In this document: piece by piece, positions 23,554-37,389 of the stretch | How the letters are laid out: each line of letters begins with the position of its first letter | How positions within the stretch are numbered: the first letter of the stretch is position 1 | DNA from: Takashimella koratensis | Lineage: Eukaryota; Basidiomycota; Tremellomycetes; Trichosporonales; Tetragoniomycetaceae | Direction of reading: 5' to 3' | NCBI GenBank assembly: GCA_003116875.1 | Contig: BCKT01000012.1 | Span: 796,775 to 860,774, forward strand | DNA length: 64,000 nt | Translations under genes and position numbers: made by a program | The notes under the pieces: generated by a model | Database searches by the model: none | Told to the model about the DNA's origin: nothing | What the model saw: the letters and a program-made list of their open reading frames with translations, nothing else

Positions 23554-26384
23554 ATGATGGTCCTCGCCAACCCGATGCCGCACCAGTCTTTTGAGGCTGA
23601 GTCGTTTCACCGCCCTGGCTCCGCCTCTGACCATGCTGAATTCCCACCACCCTCACTCCTTCCTCTCCCACCTCGTCAACCCCAGCCGTTCCCGGCCACT
23701 CTCCAGCATGCGCATACCTCGCCGTACCCGATGACCCAGAGCTTCTCAGCGTTAGGTCCACCAGAGGCACCGACATCGAGCAGAGGACCGGGCGGAAACG
23801 CTGCGCCCCCAGCGCCCCGAGCAGGGACCATCGCCCTCCCTCGTGACAGCGGAGACATCAACGTTCAGCAGCCTCTACCACCCACACCCGAGCCCTCACC
23901 ACCCACCAGCAAGCACTTATCCCCCGTGGCAATGGTCGCGCTTGCCCCGCCTGCCGAAGACACGTCCCGGCCGGTGCTGCAAGAAGTCGACAGCTCGCTC
24001 AACACTGAGTCAAGCGAGAATAGCGATACAAGCACACCTCGACGGCTACCGGCGGTCTCAATCGACACAAACGTTCCTATCCCAGGTCCACCATCGGCCG
24101 AGAGCTCCGATTCGGCGTCATCGATGAAGCGAGGAAAACTGCCCAGGTCTGACTCGCAACCTGCGATGAGCAGAACAGCTTCAGGTGGGCGAGCAAAGTC
24201 CGGTGACCGTCGGGCTCGACCCAGACGGCAAAATACGGCAATCCCTGCGGTCAACGCCCCGTCGTCGGCTCGCATGATTGAGAACAGAAGCGCCGAGGCA
24301 AGGGCGAGGTTACGGTCCGGAGGAGCCATGATGACGCGATACCATACCACGGTCGGCACGGGTTACTCATCCGCCCAATCGTCCCCAGGTCTCTCCCGAG
24401 CCTTAACTGACGCAGCGCCGACTCCGCCACGATCTATTCCAGTCGACCTGGCGCCGCCAGACCTCGGAGGACCAGACGGCCTCGAAGCCAAAGTCGTGCT
24501 CCTCGGTTCCCAAGGCGTAGGAAAGACTTCCCTCATCCTCCGGTACACCTCGGGAAAGTTTGCACTCTCCCCTGCACCAGCCACGATTGGCAATTCGCTC
24601 TACACGCGAAAACTCGTCTACGATCATGTCCGCGTCAAGCTCCAAATTTGGGACACGGCAGGTCAAGAGCGATTCAGGTCAATGGCTCCGATTTACTACC
24701 GCGGCGCACACGTCTGTGTCCTCGTTTATGATATCTCGGACAGAACGAGTTTTGAGGATGTGAAGAGCTGGCTGGACGAGTTGGCGCGGACGGTGCCAAA
24801 GGAGACGGTGATCTATGTAGTCGGGGCAAAGCTGGATCTGGAGAAGAAGCGAGCAGTCAGGTGAGTTGTGTTCTGTGCTTTCGGTTTGAGGCAAGTCTGA
24901 CGCGAGTAGCTATAGTGAAGCCAGACGAACACTGCGCTCGTGGTTGAGACCACCCGAGCCAGAACCCGTTGTTCTCGCTCCTCAACCATCGAGGAGCATT
25001 TTCCGCAGCGCATCGGGCAAATCTCGACCCGACTCCCTCTTGCCAACTCCCACTCCCGTCCGGTCTCACTCTTTCCATGCACTCGCTTCTGTCGAGGCAG
25101 GCACCGCAGCTCCACCATCGTCGCGGACGTCCTATTACCCCTCGAGCCAGGTTCAGCAGCATTCTCCGGCGCCACGGTCTCCTGCTGTCAAGGCGGACCA
25201 ACCGTCGACCCGACCTAAATCGATCATTCTCAACTCGTCAGCCGCTTCGATTGCGTCTGGGTCTGGCTCGGTTCCATTCCCCGCTCTCAAGGTGACATCC
25301 CCGACCTCGCCTCGTTCCCCCAACAGGGTTTCCTTCCCGGCTCTGCAGAGCCCGTCCAAGCCGACATCCGCGACGTTCACCGAGCCCATCCGGCCTTCAA
25401 TTACATCCTCCGCCCAGGTTTCGCGCCACGGCGTCTCTGGAGGTCGCTTCTCCATCTCTGATGTATTAGGCATCACCCGATCTCCAAGCATGAGCGGGGC
25501 GGTGTCCAACCTCGCTCAACTGGCAGAGGCCAACCCGGTCTCACCCGACCGCCGGCGGAGACACGATTCGCTCGCTGTCCCTCCCTCAGCGCGACTCGTC
25601 CACCCAGCACAATCGTCATCTCCATCCCGCGTACGAACAGAGTCCTCCCCGCTCTTCCCATCGGGCGCGTTGGCCGACAACCCACGTCGCAAGTCAGAGG
25701 ACTGGTCGGGCCGTGGCTGGCGGCTTGGCGAGGGCCCCGGTGTCGCTGGTACTCTCGAGGAGTTTGGCGTCGGTGTCCGACGCAAGGGCAGTGCAGACAT
25801 GGGCGCGGCAGTCTCTTCGACTGCGTCGGGCTTTGTGAAGAAGTCGGCTGCTCAATCTCAGTCCAGTGCTGCTGGCGGTGTTCAGGGCCCACGAGGTCGA
25901 GCACGCGGCGGGAGTCTGGGTCGTGACTCGAGACTGTACGGTAACGAACCGCCAAGGGCGAGCTCGGGTCCACGGTCAGGAGGCAGCGGCGGGATTGGGG
26001 CAAGTAGTAGCGCGGTGATACTGGACGACCGAGACGAAGACGACGAGACCGATGATTGGGGGGTCGAAGTCGAGGGCGTCCGTATCGGCGAGTGCAGTGC
26101 TCTCACTGGCGAAGGTAAGTCAGGGCGAAACCCAATCGTCTTTGGATCAAAAAAGACTGGTAGTGCTGACGCTATTTGTCGTTCCTTCCTTGCTTATTTG
26201 AACAGGTGTCGAAGCACTGTTCCGATCCATTTCGGCAGTCTTGGTTGGTCGCAAAGACAAGATTGAACGCGAGAGGACGTTAAGACACAAGAATAGCGTC
26301 ATGCTCACCGACCCGACCGACGATACGACTGCAGGAAGTACCGGCGGCTCCAAGTCAACTTCAAGGCAAGCGTGCTGCGTCTAA
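23554..26384 (+). CDS. Giant Rab-type small GTPase with split G domain
   Basis: Rab GTPases switch between GDP and GTP to direct vesicle traffic. Three exons join in phase: 23554-24860, 24910-26114 and 26206-26384, giving 896 residues, about four times the usual 200-220. Residues 1-309 are Pro/Ser-rich and disordered. The G domain starts at LEAKVVLLGSQGVGKTSLIL (P-loop near 317-324), then switch I ATIGNSLYTRKL, G3 IWDTAGQERFRSMAPIYYRG and a G4 equivalent VGAKLDL near 424. After helix SYSEARRTLRSWL a Ser/Pro/Gly-rich insertion of about 375 residues follows; G5 (ECSALTGEGVEALFRSI) resumes near 828. The C-terminus QACCV offers paired cysteines for prenylation. G4 has Ala-Lys-Leu-Asp instead of Asn-Lys-x-Asp. 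Rab identity is clear from the RabF-like motifs; the subfamily (Rab5-, Rab24- or Ypt11-like) is unresolved. Confidence 0.9.
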
Positions 26385-27215
26385 ACCTAAACATCGACGA
26401 GCCATCCTTGTCCAGGTTTACTATTCAATCCTGTTTGTCTTATTCATAAACTCTGGCATCAGCTTTGTTCGGCTTTCGTAACGACTTTTTTAACGACACG
26501 GCACAATTTTTCACGCGCGATCCACTTCTTCTCCAGTCACGCAATTCACATCATACGCAAACTGGCATTTGACACGGGACCTCCCACTCGATTGACAACA
26601 ACAACTACCACCACCACCACGCAACGGACCGCTCTACCCCACCCCAACCATATTATAAACCGAGCACCGATTACTTTCTGGAGATGACTAGTCCTCCCTC
26701 CACCCCATTCCCCCTCCCCCCCTCCTCCTTCTTTGACTGTGTATACCCGCTCTTATCGCGATACCCTATCTGTCCCGCATCGATCTGTTCTGCTCCGACC
26801 TACTCATTATAGTATACTCTGTGTCATACCCGGTCTTATCACCTCCATATCCCGCTCTTGTTCATTCTTGTCTTCTTTTGTGTTACATACGGCTGAGCCG
26901 TCCCACAGTCCTACTCGCATCGCCTTGACTTCCCGATTCCTGATCCTTGGTCACCTATTCTCGCCTGATGTCATGTCTTATCATTTCTGTTCGCAATAAC
27001 ACTCGCAGCCGGAAATCAGATCAAGAACGCTTGAGTAGAGGTGCATGTTTTACACCTATACGATTGACGATACCAAAGAAAAGCATAACATACCCAGTGA
27101 GAATACTTCTAGACCCGACAACTGCTACCCCTGTTCCAACCATAGCGAAACCTCTTTCGGTCTTACTCGGCCACGCGATACCTCACGAAGCATACGGACA
27201 GATGCGCAATCTCGC
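26385..27215. other. Convergent intergenic region Rab / pyruvate decarboxylase
   Basis: The 831 bases between two stop codons hold the 3' untranslated regions of both genes. Sequence is AT-richer than the flanking exons, with pyrimidine-rich patches (26695-26745). No gene is seen. Confidence 0.55.
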
Positions 27216-29908
<2,693 letters not shown>

Positions 29909-30673
29909 CTCTTCTATCTTTCTGTTGGTGTCGAGGTAGGGATGGACGAGGTAGTCGGTGGGAAGGATGGGGTTAATAAGTAGCGATAGGATCGGTGAAC
30001 AACGGTCGATGGGTGGGAAACAAAAGCGAGACGTTTCTTGCCGACCAAATCTAGACCTCGCTTTCCGTCCGACTCCTGCCCGTTCCGACCGTCGTATCCC
30101 CTTCCTTCTCTCCTCCCACGCCACGGAGTCATGCTCCCTCATGTGCCCTTATGCTGCCCTACCCACCCACCTACCCACGCCCGCGTCGTCGTCGTCGCTC
30201 GTGCCGTCGATGCCGGCGGCACTGTGCCTTGACTCGGCCGGGCTCGGAGAATCAACAAAACTGACGTCATGCGGCCGTCCAAGTCTAAAAATGGCAGACC
30301 AACCATGGTGACAGAGGGCAATCAATATGGCAGACAGGCCGCCTACTGTTGAGAGTTCGAGACATGTGGTGTACTGCAGGTGCTCACAATGTTGTCCTCT
30401 TTCCTTTCATGGCGTGACCCAAGCATGGCAGCTCGCTTGGTAGGCGCTGGATGGACAGTGAGTGGTGGGTCCAATGTTTCCGGTGCTGAAAGGACGTCAA
30501 ACGTCAACAAAGCAGCTCCAGCTGGTCTCGCACGCTCTTTTCAGTCTTCCCGGATACAAATTATCTTTACCTATACCTTCAAAGCCGTCGACTACTTTCC
30601 CCTTGGCAGAAAAAGTACATAAGCACTCGCCTGCATAGCAACCTTTAGAACTTTTTGCTCAACATACTTCAAC
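29909..30673. promoter_or_regulatory. Divergent region between pyruvate decarboxylase and the orphan gene
   Basis: The region holds the pyruvate decarboxylase promoter (minus-strand direction, with purine-rich plus strand near 29910-29990) and that of the plus-strand gene at 30674. GTC/CGTC triplets occur at 30180-30205. No additional gene is seen. Confidence 0.5.
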
Positions 30674-31324
30674 ATGTCTACTGAGCAAGCTTCAATCAGC
30701 GCCGCATACGAAGAGAATCTTGTCATTAACCCAGGTGACGTGTTCATCATTGCGACGACGCAAACTGGGTCCAAAGATAAGACCGATCCGATGCAAGCTT
30801 TATTCTCGCTTGATGTGGTCTCCTCTCGTGACACGAAAAGTCTCGCCGCTCGTTCGCGCGTTGCTTCGCTATTGCTCAATGAAGCCAAAAGCATGGCTAA
30901 GGAGGTGAAGGCGATCATCGACAGCCGAACAGAGCTTGCAACCATTCGAGACGTGTCAGGGCTGTGGAGTGATCAGATCCTCAATACTCTCAAGGCCTAC
31001 ACGAAGGAACAGCCAGATTCTGATCTCCACTCCATCTACATGGTATCGACGACAGGATGGAACGAGGTCGTCAAACACCTGGTTGAGATTGAGGAGAAAA
31101 ATGAGTCTCTGCCTGTTAACAGGACAATCCAAATCGAATGGTCGGACGAAACCATACCCCTCAGTATGACCCACATCACTGAGGACAAGAACGATGGGAG
31201 CCTCGAATTCGATTTGGACGAGGGAGATGGTTGGTGCAACTGGGACTGGAGACCTAACACCGTTGTTAGTGCTGTTTTGTCACCTTGGAACAGCCAATTG
31301 GTTCAAGAGCTGATGGAGGATTGA
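30674..31324 (+). CDS. Unrecognised single-exon protein, 216 residues
   Basis: I do not recognise this protein. The frame is uninterrupted from MSTEQASISAAYEENLV to ELMED, without the intron density of its neighbours. It looks like a real globular protein: mixed hydrophobic and charged residues, little low complexity, and an acidic C-terminal third (LEFDLDEGDGWCNWDWRP). There is no signal peptide, membrane segment or familiar motif. An internal segment (LLNEAKSMAKEVKAIIDSRT) is probably helical. It lies alone between two divergent or convergent metabolic genes. Its base composition is somewhat lower in GC than the adjacent lyase. It could be a lineage-restricted gene or a recently gained intronless gene. 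Coding status is inferred from length, composition and a leader placed just before the start. Confidence 0.65.
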   Translation: MSTEQASISAAYEENLVINPGDVFIIATTQTGSKDKTDPMQALFSLDVVSSRDTKSLAARSRVASLLLNEAKSMAKEVKAIIDSRTELATIRDVSGLWSDQILNTLKAYTKEQPDSDLHSIYMVSTTGWNEVVKHLVEIEEKNESLPVNRTIQIEWSDETIPLSMTHITEDKNDGSLEFDLDEGDGWCNWDWRPNTVVSAVLSPWNSQLVQELMED

Positions 31325-31848
31325 CACCAACATTGCGCGAATGTGTCAATGGCCTGCTATAGGCTACATGCACTGCTTCTTATGACTGGCTGCTGCTAGG
31401 CAGGGTGACAGACACCGTTGTCACGTCTTGATCCTACACCTTGCTTGCTTATGAGGCTTCTGGTACTGTTTCTCTAAACCAAGAGTCTGGTCCCTCCCTG
31501 CCGTCGCCAACGAACAAAACTAACCGTAACCATCTCCAAACGGACTGCCGACTGCTTTGCATCTAGAAACCAAAGAAAACTTTTTACTGCTCCCACTTGC
31601 TATGAAAGCTAATTTTCACAAGAGACCCAGACTCTACGCTAAGCCTAGAGGCTGGAGAAGAGAGAGGAAGGATCTTTTTTGTTTTCTTTTCATGTACTGT
31701 AAATCACAAGAATCAATCCGATGTGGATGAGGATAGAAGATGAGAGACGAGTAGGGGATAAAAAGGCCGCGATAGGCTTTAAAAATGGAGAAAAGAAAAC
31801 AGAGAAGAGAAAGTGATAGGAAGTAAGAAGCGCCACCGAAGCACCCGC
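31325..31848. other. Convergent intergenic region orphan / ATP-citrate lyase
   Basis: The 524 bases between two stop codons presumably hold two 3' untranslated regions. It is AT-richer, with T-runs near 31675-31690 (an A-rich signal in the minus direction). No gene is seen. Confidence 0.55.
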
Positions 31849-34800
31849 TTAGAGCTGGAGCATGACTCGGTCCCAGCCGGGGATGAAGATGTCGTCGGCG
31901 GCGTGACGGTAGAGCGGCTGCTTCAGACGCTTCTGATCGACTGGAGAGGTGTTAGCAAGTGTTCTTACATTCAATCATCTTCTCAACCCAACTCACTGGA
32001 GTGACCGATGAAACCGATCGATCGGCCGAGAACAAAGAGACCGTTGAGGACACCCGACTTGCGGTACTCCTCGGCCTCCTCCTCGGTGAACGCACCGCAG
32101 CCACCGAGCAAGTCGCAGAACGACGCGGCGATCGCACCGTCAACGTTGAGAATGAGGGTGCTCGACTTCTGGGTGGTGACGTCCTCGACGGCGAGGGCAA
32201 AGTCAAGAGTCGGGTGGTTGGGGAAGTGCTTCTTGACATAGTCGACGACAAGGCTGACACGCAAGTCCGGGTTGGTCTTGGACTTGATCTTGTGACCGAT
32301 ACCGGGGATGAGCTTGTTGGCCTTGCGCATCTGGTCAACGAATTCACGAGGGGTGAGCTGAGAGGAGACACCGCGAGAGAACTCGTTGGCGGCTCCGTCA
32401 AGAGCACCACCGAAACGGTCACCAATGGTGAGGAGACCAGTAACGAGGGACGAGACGAGGTCCTTGCCAGCACGAGTGGTGATGATGGTGTTCATCGCAC
32501 CGGAGACAGCCGGTCCGTGGTCGGCGGTGAGCTGGAGGATCATCTCGATGAACTTGCAGGCGTACGGCGGGAGACGACGCTTGAACCAGAGGAGCGAGAT
32601 GACACCACCGATACCAATGTCCTCCTTGAAGACGTCGGAGATGCGCATACCAGCGTACATGAGCTCCTGACCACGCTCGTCCGAGATGGTAGAGATGAAC
32701 GCTGCGGGCTTTCGGATCATACCGAGCTTGGAGGCCCAGGCGTAGTCCATCGGAATCTGCGGGGGCTCAATCTCGGCCTTGGGGACGATCGTGCCGTTCT
32801 CGACGAGCTTGCCGTAAACAGCCTTGAGGGTCTCCGGGAGGTCCTCAAAGGTGTCGGGGACGATGAAGCCGGCGGCGCGCATCGCGCGGTTCTTGGCGTC
32901 GGCAGTCTCGAGGTCGGAGTTGGCCATGGAGCCAGCGTGACCGAACTGAACCTCCGAGGTGAACATCTTGGCGCAGGTACCGATAGCCCAGGCGACGATC
33001 GGTTTGGTGATCTTGCCCGACTTGACGGCCTCGATAACACGGTACTCCTCAGTACCACCGACCTCACCGAGAAGGAGGATGAGCTTGCACTCTGGGTCGG
33101 CCTGGTAACGGAGAATGTGGTCGATGAACGAAGTACCCGGGTAACGGTCACCACCGATGGCGATACCCTCGTAGACACCGTTGGTGGTTTGCGAGAGAAT
33201 GTTGTTGAGCTCGTTGGACATACCACCAGACTTGGAGACGTAACCGACAGAGCCCGCGCGGTAGAGCTTGCAGGCGATGAGGTTGTCCATCATACCACCA
33301 GTGTTACCGATACGGAAGCAACCGGGCTTGATACCACCGACGGTAGCGGGACCAATGATGATAACACCCTTGTCGGTAGCGAGGTGGAGAATCTCACGAG
33401 CGTGCCTCTCGGGGACACCCTCAGCGATGATACCGATCGCCTTGATCTGCGGGAAGGTGAGGATCTCGAGGGTCGACTGGTAGACGGATCGGGATGAAGC
33501 GAAGTTGACAACAACGTCAACGTCGGGGTGCTTCTTGACGGCCTCGGCGAAGGTGGTGTAGACCGGGAGGAGGGTCTCCTTGGTGCCCCAGTAGAACTTC
33601 TGGATGTGGTGACCACCGAAGGGGTAGATCATCGCAGCGACCGACGGGTTCTTGCGGCCACACGAGTAGTCAAAGTCGAGCATTCCCTGGATGGCACGCG
33701 GCTGGAGACCAAAGACGAAGGAGCGGGTCGAGGCGTCAAAGGGGCGGAACCAAGGGCGAGCGCCGTGGGGCTCAGTCTTGAAGGTGACAATGTGGTCCTG
33801 GGCGCTCTCAAACTCGCCGTTGGTCTTGACGGAGCCAACGGGGGGAACGATCTCACCGGTAGCGCCAGCGGCACCGTTGACGGGGCCCGAGGCGATGTTG
33901 ATCTCCGAGGCGACGCGGCTGATCGAGGCCGAGGCGCTCTTGTCAATGCCGAGGGCCATGGGGACGATGGCGGTGATGGGGGACTCGGGGCCGTAGACCT
34001 TGATCGGGACACCGAGCGACTCGCCACAGAGGCGCATAGCCTTGAGACCCTCCTGGTAGTTGGGGCCGGCACGACGAACCCAGATCTTGACCTTGTGGCG
34101 GATGAGGCTCTCCTTGTGCTGGTTGAGGGCACGGATGATACCCTTGAAGGTAGCGGCAACGTCGGAGAAGTTGGCGGCACCACCACCGATGATGAGGACC
34201 TTGCCGTTGGGCAGAGCCTCGCCACGGGTCATGAGGTCGAGGATGGTCTTGGCGTACTCGTAAGTCTGACCCTCGGTCGGGGCACCCGAGTATTCACCGT
34301 AGTTGGCGAGCTCGTGAGCGAAGCCCGCGGCGGCGATGGCGTCCGAGTAAACGACCGAAGCACCACCACCGGCGACCATGGTCCAGACGGAACCCTGGGC
34401 GTTGAGGACGGTGAGCTTGAGCGAGGCACCGGTCGACGCGTCGAGCTTCTGGATGTAGGCCTCCTCCTTGGTGAGGTCACGACCGAAAGGCGCGGGCCAG
34501 ACCATGGGCGGTCCACGGTCAGCCTTGACGGCGGAGCCACCGACAAGTTGCGAGTTGTCACGAGCGACAGCCCACTTGGGGCCGCAGATGAAGTCGGCAG
34601 TCTGGTCGAGCTTGGCCGCCATGTCGAGGTAGTAGATCTCGGCGGGCTTGCCGTCCTTGGCGTCGAGGCAGATCAAGGGGTTGATCTCGAGGTAGGCGAC
34701 TGCAAAAGTTAGTGAGAGTCAAATAGAGTGTTCGAGGTCCAACTCACAGTGGAGGTCGACGTAGACGGCGTAGAGACGGACGATGAAGTCACAGAGGACA

Positions 34801-35852
34801 TCCTTCTTGGCAGCCGGGACGTGGGCAAGGAGGGTCTCGATGACAACCTCACGGGTGGGGAACTACACTATTAGTGGGGGTCTGGAATTCAGTCTGTACG
34901 CTACTCACCGCCTGGTTGACGGGGAGAAGGAGCTTGAGCGCCTTGGCGTCAACATCTCCGACGTCGACACCACCCTCGCTGCGAGCTGTGTCAGCGACGT
35001 CCCTTTGCAGTCCAACTGTGGCACTCACTGGGTGAAGTAGATCCAGTCGCCCTCACGGGTCGAGTTGATGCAGACGTAGTACTCGGTGTCGGCCGGGTGA
35101 GGGAGGAAGGGCTCAATGATAAAGGTCTTGAGGGTACCGGTGGTCTTCTCGACCTGGACGGGCTTGCCGGCACGCTCCTCGATCCACTGGGCGGTAGGCT
35201 CCCAGGTCTTGTTGAGGCAGAGGAGGCCAGCCTTTCCACGACGCTTGATTAGCTGGTCGGGCTTGCCGACGAGCTTGTCGGTGAAGACCCAGTCAGGGAG
35301 ACCGTGGCCGGGCTTGATGGCCGGGACGACGGCCTTGGTCTCGGAGTCCCTGTAGGAGGACGGGAAGGAAAAGCGGCAGAGCGGGCCGGAAGAAGACGAG
35401 TCAGCAAAGATTGCGCGGAAGGCGGGCAACAGGAGGGAGGAGACGTGGAAGACAGGAGTGGAAGGAGGCTTTGGGGATGAAAGGGGGTGAAGATTGGATA
35501 GATCTGGAACATTGGGGAAAGTAAGGGAGCACGTACCACTCGACCTGGGCGACACGGACGGGAACAGCAGTGTTCTCGGTGACGGTGGGGATGGGGGTAG
35601 GGGAGCGGGTGAGCCAGTACGAAACGAGCTGCTTCGCGTCGAACTCGCGGATAGCTGGTGAGGGTGTTAGCTGGGGGCAAGGGGAGGTGATCCGAGGGGT
35701 TGGTAGAGGTTGAGTAAAAGGTGAGAATGAGGATGAGGGCGAGCGATGGCTCGACGAGTTCGAGGAGGGGAAGACATGGAGAGAGGAGAGGAGAAGAGGG
35801 GAGTGAAAAGAGAGAGGAAGGAGAGGAAGCCGAACTCACCCTTGGTAGACAT
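31849..35852 (-). CDS. ACL1: ATP-citrate lyase, fused single-chain form (EC 2.3.3.8)
   Basis: Cytosolic enzyme that cleaves citrate with ATP and CoA to acetyl-CoA and oxaloacetate, the lipogenic acetyl-CoA source of oleaginous fungi. Seven exons join in phase, encoding about 1,140 residues; the first exon is 13 bases (35852-35840) and exon 6 (about 34699-31997) is over 2.7 kb. Seen in order: [22 protein letters not shown]-grasp region with [20 protein letters not shown] and [28 protein letters not shown], CoA-binding [18 protein letters not shown], the phosphohistidine loop [11 protein letters not shown], then the citrate-synthase-like domain with [17 protein letters not shown] and a C-terminus [14 protein letters not shown]...MLQL. 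The fused architecture is that of animals and basidiomycetes; most ascomycetes use two genes. Codon use is strongly GC3-biased, as expected for a highly expressed gene. Confidence 0.96.
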
Positions 35853-37389
35853 GTTTGCTGTTCGTTAAAGAAGAGGAAGAATACGGCGGGAGAAAGGCCG
35901 ACGGAGAGATGAGACGAGAGAGGGGGATCTAACGCTGTTCTCTGTGGTGGGTGGGAGGGGCGAAGGGGTTAGGGGTTGTAAGGCAGAAGATGTCAGTTGA
36001 GGAGCAGCTTTGCCTGGGTAGGTGGGTGGGTGTGGATGGTGGAGAGAGGGGTGGTGGTGGTGAGCAGAGTGAAGACGAGAGGGGTCCGGCCGTGTGCCCC
36101 GGAGTGTGTGTGTGTGTGTGGGTGTGGGTGTGGGTGTGTGTGGGTGGGTTGTACGGTGGTGCCTCGTACGGTGGGTGTAATTTGGCTCGCCAACTTTTTG
36201 GGGGAATGAAAATAAGGGACCAGGGCACGGGTCGGGTCCGCCTAGACGCGCACAGACCTTGTCCACCTCCACCCACCCACCCCACCACATTCACCCAATC
36301 ACAGCCGCACACCGTCTACCCACCGCCCACCACCATGGCAGATCCCAATCAGACTCACAATGTGCGGTAGTGGAAGCGAAGCACGAGCGTGGTGGAGGTG
36401 GCGACGAGGGTGGGTGAGAGTGAGGCTGGGGCCAAAGCGAGAGCGAGAGAGAGAGAGAAGGAGGGGGAACGAGACGAGAGAGAGAGGGAGAGAGAGACCT
36501 AAACGACCAAAAGCTAAAAAGCTGAAGAAAAGAGAAAAGAAAAGAGCAAGAATCGATACGAGATGCATTTATGGCACACAACCCACCATTCATCGCACCC
36601 ACTCTCACGCGGAGCAGTCACGTCGTAGTAGCGTTGGGGAGACGGTGTGGTGGGGTACACCCCAGGCCACCCAGTCGGCGAGTCAAAGGCAGTGAGCGCA
36701 ATGGGACGATACTGCTGGGGACCCTGCTGTGGCTCCTCCAGCCATGGCTCGGGCGCTGTTCCCCGTTCCCTCCTGCCGGGTGCCTCTCTGCCTCGCTCCC
36801 TTTGCATCGTTTACTCTGCCCCGTCCCCATCGGGAAGGCGTGTGAGCAGTTGGCAGCCATGATCCAGGCGCCAGGACCCACTAACTCTTGTCCTCTCCTG
36901 TCCTCTCCTATCCTCTCCTATCCCATCCTGCCGCCCTCCGGTCGCTGCCCCGTCCCCGGCCTGCCCTCCGTCCCCAGACCCAGTCGCCCATCCCCATTGC
37001 TCATGACCCCCCCCAAGGATGGGACGATTTCCTTCTCGCCTGCCCAAGCCACTGCTCCTGGTTTCAGGGTTTCCACAGTCCGGTGCAGTCATGTGCAGTC
37101 ACGTGACCTCCCCACGAAAGTTGCCAGATGATGCATGAAACATGACGGGACTTCGGGGTGGCATTGGTTTCGTCCAACAGCAAAGCAACAATCATGGCAA
37201 GGAGACCATCCCAACCCCAACCCCATGATGCATTCGTTATCATCGTCGGTCATTGGAAGTATACCTATCGTAACCCCTCTCCCTCTCCCTTTCTCCTCTA
37301 ACTCCTGACCCGCCTTGCCCATTCCATCCATCGTTCCGCGGCTATGAGGGACAAAGCAGCGAGAGCACGAATTGTATCAGCAACACTTT
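35853..37389. promoter_or_regulatory. ATP-citrate lyase upstream region with TG microsatellite and E-box
   Basis: The 1.5 kb between the lyase start and the stop of the upstream minus-strand gene contains no convincing gene. It carries a TG/GGGTGT repeat at about 36103-36150, a GA-rich block at 36440-36500, repeated TCCTCTCCTA units at 36893-36925 and a perfect GTCACGTGAC palindrome at 37098-37107. A 12-codon frame starting at 36334 is not credible. Minus-strand CT-richness (purine-rich plus strand) next to the start fits a lyase leader. Confidence 0.5.
36103..36150. repeat. (TG)n / GGGTGT microsatellite
   Basis: About eight TG units are followed by repeated GGGTG and GTGTG units in the ATP-citrate lyase upstream region. 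Confidence 0.85.

Noticed and set aside
31959..34712. Long plus-strand frames of about 512 and 394 codons antisense to ATP-citrate lyase.
   Set aside because: They are Asp/Gly/Val/Leu-biased shadows produced by the strong GC3 codon preference of the lyase. They show no domain of their own and no start context.
36334..36372. Short frame MADPNQTHNVR upstream of ATP-citrate lyase.
   Set aside because: Only 11 codons, in promoter sequence, with no splice continuation seen.
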